Assembly: GCF_000213655.1 (NCBI RefSeq)
Contig: NC_015554.1
Location: forward strand, 3,100,001 to 3,164,000
Origin: Alteromonas naphthalenivorans
GTDB lineage: Bacteria > Pseudomonadota > Gammaproteobacteria > Enterobacterales > Alteromonadaceae
Reading direction: 5' to 3'
DNA: 64,000 nucleotides
Positions within the stretch are counted from its first letter, which is position 1, and each line of letters opens with the position of its first letter. The position numbers and the translations under genes were made by a program. This document shows, piece after piece, positions 57,018 to 64,000 of the stretch. Under the pieces are notes generated by a model, which ran no database searches, was not told the origin of the DNA, and saw only the letters and a list, made by a program, of their open reading frames with translations.

Positions 57018-59975
57018 TTAGAAGCGGTAGTTAGCACCTAAAGTCACTCGGCGGTCGGTAAGACCTTGGAAGCACAACAGTGCACCTTCATTAATACAAG
57101 ACTGCTCAACTTCTGATTCAGTAATGTTTACCGCCTCAATACCTATGTTCAAGTCTTCGTTCACGTCGTAGTTGATGCTAGCGTTAAGCTGACCACGGTC
57201 TTCCTGAACTACTGGGAAACCCCAAGGGAAACTAGATGTGCTTCCGAAGTCGTCCGAGCGGTACGCTTCACGCCATGTGTAACGCATACGGGCTGACAAA
57301 CCAAACTTCTCGTAGTACAAGGTAAAGTTATAGGCATTTTCAGATAAGTTTAGTAAGCCTTGAACTGTTGACACTTCAATATCATCGATACCCGTAGAAG
57401 CTGCAAATACATTTGCCGCACGACTAGTGGCTGTATTCTCTGAATCACCACCATCGAACTCTTGAATCGTGTAGTTAGCAAGTACACCGAAACCTGAAGC
57501 CCAACCAAGTTCTTTTTCAAAACCTGAAAGGTCATATTGAACCGCAATTTCGATACCTTTTTGCGTGGTTTCGCCAGCGTCGTTAATCTTAGTTTCTGTA
57601 CCTACACAAATACCTGTGCCTAGTTCAGGTCCAAAAACGTTGATATCAGCAATTGGGTTAAACACACCGCCACCTTCACAAGGGTCGGTAAGATCACGAT
57701 AACCTGTTACTGGATCTTCAAATGCACTTACAATCTGGTCAACATGAAGCGCTTTACGTGTTTTATGGAATATACCAACACTTAACACGCTCGCTTCAGC
57801 AAAGTACCATTCTGCCGCTAAGTCGAAAGAGGTTACTTCTTCAGGCTCTAAACCAGGGTTACCGATAGCTACATTTGGGTTAGGGCTTGTGCTAAATGTT
57901 ACTGAAGTAGATAAGTCGTCGAAGTCAGGTCGGCGTATATCTTTACCGGCACCGAAGCGAAGGACAACATCATCAGCCACATCAGCAACAATATTTAATC
58001 GAGGTAGAATGAAATCATAATCACCGGTATTAGTTACTTGCGATACCAATTCGTTTCCATCACCGTCAACAGTAATTGAGTTACCTACAGAGGTAACGTC
58101 TGTCTGCAAATAACGCAAACCAAAATTACCGCGGAACATCTCATATTCAAAGTTTGCTTGCGCATAAAGTGCATGTGTTTCTTCTTCGATGTCGAAGAAA
58201 CCTGATGAACTTGATGTTGGCGCATTCAATGTAGCCGTCGAACCGTGTGCGTCCATAGCTTGTTGTAGTGTAGCTAATACGCCATCTGGATCTGAAGCCA
58301 CTAATTCAGGGTTAATGATTAAGAAATCTCTAACGTAAAGTTCGCGACCATCCGCATCGTTGAAGTTATTAGGCCCAGCGACTAGTAATTCAGAGAATAA
58401 ATCACCTCGAGGACTGTCTTCCATACTTCTTAAACCAACACTGGTGTTAACATCGTCACGGGTGCTCGCTGATTTATTGTAGCGATAACCAAAGTCGACT
58501 GACGTGATCATCGAGTCTACGTAATAAGAAAAATCAAAACGGATCGCATCTTCTGAGTTTTCAGTGGTATCTCTACCTATATTCACATCACGTAAAACAA
58601 CGTTAGCAGGGTCTAAAAGCTGTTCTACTGTTGGTGCGTATTCTGCACCAGAAGCAATTCCGAACGCTAGTGAACCGCCAGATAAGTCATATTCAAACGG
58701 AACACTGTTGTCGTTACCACCACCAGCATCTAGCGGTGCATTGGGGTTGATAAAGTTAAGCGTAGTATTAAAGCTAGGAGTGGTAGTATCTGAAGATGAA
58801 GAGGCAACTTCAGCACTTACAAACCATTTCTCGCCTTGCCACTCACCACCTAATCTAAAGATTTGGCTCTCTGTAATACGAGAATTTGTATCGGTAGACA
58901 AACGAAGATTAGGATCGTCGTCATCGTTATCAAGATTCACTGGAATCACACCGCGAAGAGCAGCCTGCATTGAACCTAAATCAGTGCCACCTAAAGAACC
59001 GAAATTAATCGTTTCGAAGGCATCCGGTACTGAAATATCGTTAAGTGCACTTACGCCTGACGCTTGAACACGTGAGCTTTCTTGCAAACGTTCTTGGTCA
59101 TTGATGATTGCATCGAAGAAAAACTTAGTGTTGTCGTTTGGCTGCCATTCAAAGGTACCTACAAAGTTTTTCGTTTCATATTCGTAGTTATCATAATCTT
59201 GTACGAAAAACTGAATGGGTAGGAAATCGAAGGATTGCGCACTGGCCACGCCGCTATCTGATGCAATTAAGTTATCTCGGTCAGCACGTGGTCTGAACGC
59301 CGATACATCTTGCTCCGAATAACTACCACTCACTACCACACCGAATTTACCGTGATCGTTTTCCCAGTTATCACCAAACGTCGCTGAAAGATGAGGTTGG
59401 AAACCACTGTCTGTAGACAAGCTGCTGTTTTCACCTTGAATACGAATCGACGTCAATCTCTCAGTTAATTGAAGAGGACGAATTGTTTTAAGGTTGATGG
59501 TACCACCAACAGAACCTTCAATTGTTTTCGCATCTGGTGACTTGGTAACTTCCAAACCGGCAATAATTGCTGCTGACACATCTTCAAAATCGATACCGCT
59601 TCGGCCTGCGCCTGAACTCACTGTAGATACGCCGTTTATTTCTGTTCGGTTAGCGTCGGTACCACGAATCTGAACCCCTGTTCCAACACCCGCTTCACGC
59701 GTAATTTGTATACCCGTGATGTTTTCTAACACTTCCGCTAAGTTTTGGTCAGGCAATTTACCAATGTCTTCAGCTTCAATGACTTCTACTAAATTGTTTG
59801 TAAAACGTTTTTCGTTTAGTGCACTGGCAAGCGAGGCGCGAATACCAGAAACCTGTATAACTTCTACGTCTTTTTCAGCTTCTTGTTGAGCGTCTTGAGC
59901 AAGGGTAGAAGTGGCAAAACTCAACGATGTTGCAGATAACATCGCTAAGGTAATTTTAGATAATTTGTGTCCCAT
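57018..59975 (-). CDS. TonB-dependent outer-membrane receptor (large, Caulobacter-type family)
   Basis: 985 residues. A signal peptide (cleavage near STLA-QD) is followed by the TonB box region VEVIQVSGIR, the plug domain (IEAEDIGKLPDQNLAEVLEN, RGTDANRTEINGVSTVSSGA, TKSPDAKTIEGSVGGTINLK) and a 22-strand beta-barrel ending in the aromatic RRVTLGANYRF. The plug sequence is that of the TIGR01782-type receptors, which in marine bacteria often import sugars or oligosaccharides; the ligand here is unknown. AGAGGAAA precedes ATG 59975. No transporter or hydrolase partner operon is directly attached. Two Cys near the C-terminus (SCINEGALLCFQG) probably form a loop disulfide. Confidence 0.93.
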   Translation of the reverse strand: MGHKLSKITLAMLSATSLSFATSTLAQDAQQEAEKDVEVIQVSGIRASLASALNEKRFTNNLVEVIEAEDIGKLPDQNLAEVLENITGIQITREAGVGTGVQIRGTDANRTEINGVSTVSSGAGRSGIDFEDVSAAIIAGLEVTKSPDAKTIEGSVGGTINLKTIRPLQLTERLTSIRIQGENSSLSTDSGFQPHLSATFGDNWENDHGKFGVVVSGSYSEQDVSAFRPRADRDNLIASDSGVASAQSFDFLPIQFFVQDYDNYEYETKNFVGTFEWQPNDNTKFFFDAIINDQERLQESSRVQASGVSALNDISVPDAFETINFGSLGGTDLGSMQAALRGVIPVNLDNDDDDPNLRLSTDTNSRITESQIFRLGGEWQGEKWFVSAEVASSSSDTTTPSFNTTLNFINPNAPLDAGGGNDNSVPFEYDLSGGSLAFGIASGAEYAPTVEQLLDPANVVLRDVNIGRDTTENSEDAIRFDFSYYVDSMITSVDFGYRYNKSASTRDDVNTSVGLRSMEDSPRGDLFSELLVAGPNNFNDADGRELYVRDFLIINPELVASDPDGVLATLQQAMDAHGSTATLNAPTSSSSGFFDIEEETHALYAQANFEYEMFRGNFGLRYLQTDVTSVGNSITVDGDGNELVSQVTNTGDYDFILPRLNIVADVADDVVLRFGAGKDIRRPDFDDLSTSVTFSTSPNPNVAIGNPGLEPEEVTSFDLAAEWYFAEASVLSVGIFHKTRKALHVDQIVSAFEDPVTGYRDLTDPCEGGGVFNPIADINVFGPELGTGICVGTETKINDAGETTQKGIEIAVQYDLSGFEKELGWASGFGVLANYTIQEFDGGDSENTATSRAANVFAASTGIDDIEVSTVQGLLNLSENAYNFTLYYEKFGLSARMRYTWREAYRSDDFGSTSSFPWGFPVVQEDRGQLNASINYDVNEDLNIGIEAVNITESEVEQSCINEGALLCFQGLTDRRVTLGANYRF

Positions 59976-60650
59976 GTGTGTTTCCTCTTGCAGCGTTTTG
60001 AACCGAGCTTTTAGGCTTTCAAAACAGCGTTGCTAAGTTATGTGTGGTTACATCCTGCACTATTAAAGATACACTTCATTTACAAAATGATTACAAAGCT
60101 AGACGAAAAACATACAATGGTCAACCTTTGATCACTCAAAAACACAGACTCATTAACATAAATTGTAATGCCAATTAACAACACAACAACTAACCAATAA
60201 AAGCACCCACCATCCAAATCAGATACTAATTTATAGTTATCAGACGGTTAGCTATAAATGACTGCAATTTGAGTTTATTTTTTAGGTAAAAAACGTGAGA
60301 TAAATTAAATAATTATTCTTTAGTATTGATTCGTCAAATGAAGACCAATTCGAAAGTGGTAATACTAATTGCTTATATAAATATATTCGATGCGACTAGA
60401 TTGGTAATGTAAAATGTTAATGGCTATTGTTGCCGTACGCTGGCGGGATAGATACTTTCATTTGTGGGCATTCATTACAGAAAAACTAGTTAGCGTTTCA
60501 AGGCTGTTAATTCAGTCACGCAGCCTATAATTCTCCTGCTGCCAAACTGTGACTTATATTTATTAGTTGGTAGCATTGGGTTTCTGGATACCCAGCCTAA
60601 ATCCTGCTAACGTAGGTTTATTGCGTCTTTTTTATTGTCTTACCAGTATT
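59976..60650. other. Long intergenic region upstream of the receptor, no gene seen
   Basis: About 675 bases, AT-rich. It must hold the promoter of the receptor on the minus strand; AT-rich boxes lie around 60060-60110 but none is convincing. I looked for a Fur box and saw none. A frame on the plus strand from 60567 runs into the next gene but its first 28 codons are not convincing. Confidence 0.45.
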
Positions 60651-61370
60651 ATGGCATCCGACGGACATACGTCTTCCACACAATCAGGCTTTTTTAGCAA
60701 TTCAGGCGAGCTAGGTGGTGCACAACCACAGTTCACTGAAATTTGTACTGCGTTATACGAAAGAGAGCTTTTGCTTATCGCGCACAAGGGCCCAGCCAAT
60801 GTGTCGATACTGCGCCGCCGATTAGCCGGCCTGCCCCACCATATTCGAAGTGTGGCGCGATACCTCATTGACAATAACTCACCGCTAGACATCGATCCCC
60901 ACAATGGAAGTTGGTTTATCAAGCAACCTGGAAAGTGCCCTGGGATCACCCAATCTATTGATAAAAAATATCAGTGGTATAGGCAATATGCAGATTACGG
61001 TTTGGTTGTACCGATATGCATCACTACGCTAGAAGGTATGCATATAGAGCTCGACTCAATAGATAGCGTGAACCGCACCACAAACACGCTTCATACTAAT
61101 AAACACGGATGGTTTTCTCTTGACGGCGAGGTGGCGCATAGTGAGATTGAAACCAATCAGTACACCCCAGAAAAAGACACTCCCTGCTTCACCGACGCAA
61201 ATGCGGTATTAAAACGGCAACTTCTAAAACCTACGACGGCAATTATGGCATCTGCGTGCAGCGGACATATGTGGCGACATAAATCGAAGGGAGCACCTCG
61301 AGCACTTTCATTGCGAGAAATGCGTCTGTCTACTCACATAAACTGGAAAAATTTCACCCTGAAAGGTTAA
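60651..61370 (+). CDS. Protein of unknown function
   Basis: 239 residues from ATG 60651 (MASDGHTSST); a TTG at 60567 would add 28 residues. No signal peptide or membrane segment. Regions of note are LRRRLAGLPHHIRSVARYLI (winged-helix-like, with ERELLLIAHKGPANVSI before it) and RHKSKGAPRALSLREMRLST (basic C-terminus). The pattern of a small helical domain plus basic tail would suit a DNA-binding protein, but I do not recognise a family. It stands alone between divergent receptor and convergent hydrolase genes. Confidence 0.55.
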   Translation: MASDGHTSSTQSGFFSNSGELGGAQPQFTEICTALYERELLLIAHKGPANVSILRRRLAGLPHHIRSVARYLIDNNSPLDIDPHNGSWFIKQPGKCPGITQSIDKKYQWYRQYADYGLVVPICITTLEGMHIELDSIDSVNRTTNTLHTNKHGWFSLDGEVAHSEIETNQYTPEKDTPCFTDANAVLKRQLLKPTTAIMASACSGHMWRHKSKGAPRALSLREMRLSTHINWKNFTLKG

Positions 61371-61461
61371 GCCGAGTTCTTATTTAAGGCACACCTATGG
61401 CAGGCTTTAACAACAACGCAATGATTACCTTGATACATACTTCCCTGCACAGTGTCGGTAT

Positions 61462-62454
61462 TTAATCCAACGCTTCTTCGTAGCGCTTTATAAAGCGAGA
61501 AAAGGCTTCAACGTGTGGTAAGTGCCCCAAACCGTCAAGCTCTTTCACCGTTATGGCAGTGTTGCGGGCTTTAACTTCAGCGCCAAGTTTATCGTAACGA
61601 CCTAACTCTCGCGTAACGCCCTCTTTTTTCCAACCTCGCCCAGGTCCGGTTCTATCCCGTGAACCTAAAATTAAGGTGACAGGTATTTGTAAATTACCGA
61701 ATTCTTCGATAACCGGTTGAGTAAATATCATGTCGTAGGTCAATGCACTCACTTTGGCTAGCTGAGGCCAATCATCACCTTCAATCCACCCTGTTAGAAA
61801 ACTAGCATGTTCCGCATAGGTACTATTCCAATCACCATCGTAATAGTTTTTCTTTTGATAATTAACGATATCTTCAGGCGTTTTTTTCAGTTCATTTTGA
61901 TAGAAAAATTCCACATCTTTGTACTCAACATAATGCAGATAATTCTCTAATCCTATAGGGTTGATTAATATCAATTTGCTCGTCATTTCAGGGAAAAGCA
62001 GTGCAAATCGCGATGCCACCATGCCGCCCATTGAATGACCTGTCACAATCACATCGTCTAGATTCAAAGAGGTGAGCAAATCTTTGGTATTATTCGCTAA
62101 TGCTGCAAAGCTGTATTGATAATTAACCGGCTTATCTGATTTGCCAAAGCCAATTTGGTCAGGAATAACCACCCCATATCCTTGATTGTGTAGCCAATTA
62201 GCTGTCGTTTCCCAATAACTACTGGCAAAGTTCTTACCATGCAACAACAGTACTGTTGGTTGCCCTTCTTCTGCCGGCAAATACATGTATGCCATGTTCA
62301 ATCCCTGCCCTTGAGATTCAAATGTCAAAGTGTGAACATCAAAGGGATACTCGAAGTCGGTTAGATTTTTCGAAAAGGGTTTTGCAAAAACAATGGTTGA
62401 AAACGTGAAGATAAGAAACGAATAACCTAAAGAAAAAATAGCGCGCTTCATCAT
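61462..62454 (-). CDS. Exported alpha/beta hydrolase
   Basis: 330 residues. A signal peptide (FSLGYSFLIFTFSTIVFA) suggests periplasmic location. The alpha/beta hydrolase fold has the oxyanion loop LLLHGKNFASSYWE, PDQIGFGKSDKP, nucleophile Ser141 in VTGHSMGGMVA, the acid in LGSRDRTGPG and the His in GLGHLPHVEAF. It may be an esterase, lipase or haloalkane-dehalogenase relative; the substrate cannot be read. It is followed on the left by a convergent unknown gene; the divergent leuA leader lies to the right. Confidence 0.88.
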   Translation of the reverse strand: MMKRAIFSLGYSFLIFTFSTIVFAKPFSKNLTDFEYPFDVHTLTFESQGQGLNMAYMYLPAEEGQPTVLLLHGKNFASSYWETTANWLHNQGYGVVIPDQIGFGKSDKPVNYQYSFAALANNTKDLLTSLNLDDVIVTGHSMGGMVASRFALLFPEMTSKLILINPIGLENYLHYVEYKDVEFFYQNELKKTPEDIVNYQKKNYYDGDWNSTYAEHASFLTGWIEGDDWPQLAKVSALTYDMIFTQPVIEEFGNLQIPVTLILGSRDRTGPGRGWKKEGVTRELGRYDKLGAEVKARNTAITVKELDGLGHLPHVEAFSRFIKRYEEALD

Positions 62455-62815
62455 TTTTCTCTCAAGAAGATAGTAAGTGATTTACCCTATCAAAATCACT
62501 AAAACAATACGCCTTGGTTAAGCAGCAAATTTCGCTATTCCATCGCAATTTGGCAAATTAAACAGGCAATACCAGCGCTTCACCAATTTGATGAAATTAG
62601 TATATACATCCTAACGACCCGCTTTTTACCCACTGGATTCAAAGCAGGTGAAATGAAAGTGTTAAATTACAACAAAAAGTAGGATAAAAACCCTATTTTC
62701 AAAAAACCATTATTTATAACCAAAATTTATACGCATTATTAGAATCAAAGGTTGACCTTAAAGGCGTGGATCGGTACATTGTCGCTATCAACTGGTCGGC
62801 AAAGAAAATACGCAA
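62455..62815. other. Hydrolase / leu divergent intergenic region
   Basis: About 360 bases without a gene. It carries the promoter of the leu operon on the plus strand and that of the hydrolase on the minus strand. AT-rich sequence near 62690-62745 is the likely leu promoter region, but I could not fix -35 and -10 boxes. Confidence 0.45.
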
Positions 62816-62875
62816 ATGATGCGCAATCGCTTTCTTCTAACTCTACTCCTTATGGCAGCAAGACTGCACGGGTAG
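62816..62875 (+). CDS. leuL: leu operon leader peptide
   Basis: A 19-codon frame, ATG 62816 to TAG 62873, reads MMRNRFLLTLLLMAARLHG. Six of its codons are Leu, five of them inside six codons (CTT CTA ACT CTA CTC CTT, 62834-62851). This is the layout of the leucine leader in enteric bacteria, where leucyl-tRNA shortage stalls the ribosome. A terminator hairpin 30 bases on and leuA after that complete the attenuator. A strong ribosome binding site is not seen (AAAGAAAAT). Too short for usual gene finders. Confidence 0.85.
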   Translation: MMRNRFLLTLLLMAARLHG

Positions 62876-62930
62876 ATTGCGACCAGCGATTAATTACACA
62901 GAAACCCGTGCTTAGCACGGGTTTTTTTTT
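62864..62930 (+). promoter_or_regulatory. leu attenuator: terminator and competing antiterminator
   Basis: Terminator: AACCCGTGC (62903-62911), loop TTA, GCACGGGTT (62915-62923), then T7. The stretch GCACGGGT at 62866-62873, covering the leuL stop, is identical to the 3' arm and can pair with 62904-62911 instead. A ribosome at the stop masks it (terminator forms); a ribosome stalled at the Leu codons leaves it free (antiterminator forms, leuA is read). This is established leu/his/trp-type logic. Confidence 0.88.
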
Positions 62931-62954
62931 AACTTTTATAAACGAGAGAGCGTT

Positions 62955-64000
62955 ATGACAAATCAAGTGAAAATCTTTGATACCACATTGCGAGACGGTG
63001 AGCAGGCCTTACCTGCAAGCTTAAGTGCCAAAGAAAAGCTGCAGATCGCTCTAGCACTCGAACGTTTAGGTGTTGATATCATTGAAGCAGGTTTTCCTGT
63101 TTCATCGCCTGGTGATTTCCGCTCGGTTCAAATGATCGCAAAAGAAGTTAAGAACTCTGTAGTTTGTGGTTTATCTCGTGCATTGGCAGGCGATATTGAT
63201 GCCTGCGGACAGGCACTTAGTGTGGCTGAGCAATTTAGAATTCACACTTTCATTGCTACATCAGAAATTCACGTAGGCGCGAAATTACGTAAATCTCACG
63301 ATGAAGTAGTAGATATGGCAGTTGCAGCAGTTAAACATGCTCGCAAATACACTGATGACGTTGAATTTTCATGTGAAGATGCTGGCCGTACTCACATAGA
63401 CTATTTATGCCGTATGGTAGAAGCCGCCATCAATGCCGGCGCTACCACGGTGAATATTCCCGATACGGTAGGTTACACAACGCCAACAGAATTCGGCGGC
63501 ATTATTCAGCAGTTGTTTAACCGCGTTCCAAATATCGATAAAGCCATTATCTCTGTGCATTGCCACAACGATTTGGGCTTAGCAGTAGCTAACTCGTTAG
63601 CCGCTGTAGAACAAGGTGCACGCCAAGTTGAATGTACTATTAACGGTATTGGTGAACGTGCGGGTAATGCGTCCCTTGAAGAAATTGCAATGATTTTGCA
63701 AACCCGTCAAGCCATGTTGGGTATTAACACCAACATCAATTCGCAAGAAATTTCGCGTACGTCTAAGTTGGTTAGCCAATTGTGTAACATGCCCGTTCAA
63801 GCGAATAAGGCCATTGTAGGTGCGAACGCATTTAGTCACTCATCGGGCATTCACCAAGACGGTGTATTAAAAGCGCAAAATACCTATGAGATCATGACAC
63901 CGGAAAGTGTAGGTATTAATAAAAACAACCTAAACTTAACCTCTCGTTCAGGACGCCATGTGATTAAGCATCGCTTAACTGAATTGGGTTACAAGGTAGA
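62955..64000 (+). CDS. leuA: 2-isopropylmalate synthase (5' part, cut by window edge)
   Basis: First 348 codons; the reading frame is open to the window end, so the 3' third is outside. LeuA condenses acetyl-CoA with 2-ketoisovalerate, the first step of leucine synthesis. [20 protein letters not shown] holds the catalytic [29 protein letters not shown] carries the metal-binding His; [14 protein letters not shown] and [12 protein letters not shown] are the other family motifs. Start ATG 62955 with GAGAG upstream. The leader (leuL plus attenuator) sits directly ahead. Confidence 0.97.
   Translation, partial: MTNQVKIFDTTLRDGEQALPASLSAKEKLQIALALERLGVDIIEAGFPVSSPGDFRSVQMIAKEVKNSVVCGLSRALAGDIDACGQALSVAEQFRIHTFIATSEIHVGAKLRKSHDEVVDMAVAAVKHARKYTDDVEFSCEDAGRTHIDYLCRMVEAAINAGATTVNIPDTVGYTTPTEFGGIIQQLFNRVPNIDKAIISVHCHNDLGLAVANSLAAVEQGARQVECTINGIGERAGNASLEEIAMILQTRQAMLGINTNINSQEISRTSKLVSQLCNMPVQANKAIVGANAFSHSSGIHQDGVLKAQNTYEIMTPESVGINKNNLNLTSRSGRHVIKHRLTELGYKV

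Noticed and set aside
62752..62958. 68-codon frame across the leu leader
   Set aside because: It is in a different frame from leuL and runs over the terminator hairpin; the Leu-rich 19-codon frame explains the region better.

Overview
The window looks like chromosome from a marine gammaproteobacterium of the Alteromonadaceae, most likely Alteromonas or a close relative. The evidence is the protein sequences, the moderate GC content, and conserved gammaproteobacterial gene order: rpsB//map-glnD-dapD, yqcA-truC-yqcC, csrB near syd-queF-ppnN, ccmABCDEFGHI, pncC-recA, mutS and pyrG-eno. The organism assignment is inferred from sequence and synteny, not from a database search. No rRNA, tRNA, CRISPR array, prophage or insertion sequence was found.

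Layout. 1-5.5 kb: 5' end of rpsB (minus), then map, glnD and dapD (plus). 5.5-8.7 kb: flavodoxin, truC and yqcC (minus), then DUF3549 and DUF3301 genes (plus). 8.8-9.5 kb: an apparent gap that, read on the minus strand, is a very large CsrB-type regulatory RNA. It has about 28 AGGA motifs, several exactly in hairpin loops, and its own terminator. It lies in the part of the chromosome where E. coli keeps csrB, between yqcC and syd. 9.6-11.4 kb: LexA-controlled umuDC. 11.5-20.5 kb: GFA protein, acetyltransferase, two DUF3192 paralogues, syd, queF, a diguanylate cyclase, ppnN and a HDOD-like protein. 20.7-35.2 kb: isocitrate dehydrogenase, ComEA-like protein, then surface polysaccharide genes: galU, two GT2 glycosyltransferases and wecA on the minus strand; a lipoprotein and a KpsD-KpsM-KpsT-KpsE type capsule exporter on the plus strand; a peptide transporter and galE.

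35.3-43.5 kb: a complete cytochrome c maturation operon ccmABCDEFGHI (minus) whose last gene overlaps mlaA. 43.7-46.6 kb: a FliK-like protein and a stand-alone FlhB C-terminal domain. 46.6-53.6 kb: NatAB exporter, recA with a LexA-box promoter, pncC and mutS. 53.6-56.7 kb: pyrG and eno. 57-62.5 kb: an accessory stretch with a large TonB-dependent receptor, an unknown protein and an exported alpha/beta hydrolase. 62.8-64 kb: a leucine attenuator (leuL peptide plus terminator) followed by the 5' part of leuA, cut by the window end.

Regulation visible in the sequence: two LexA boxes (umuD, recA) make an SOS set; CsrB with a possible UvrY/GacA site marks global Csr control; the leu leader controls leucine synthesis by ribosome stalling; and many operons end in clear intrinsic terminators.
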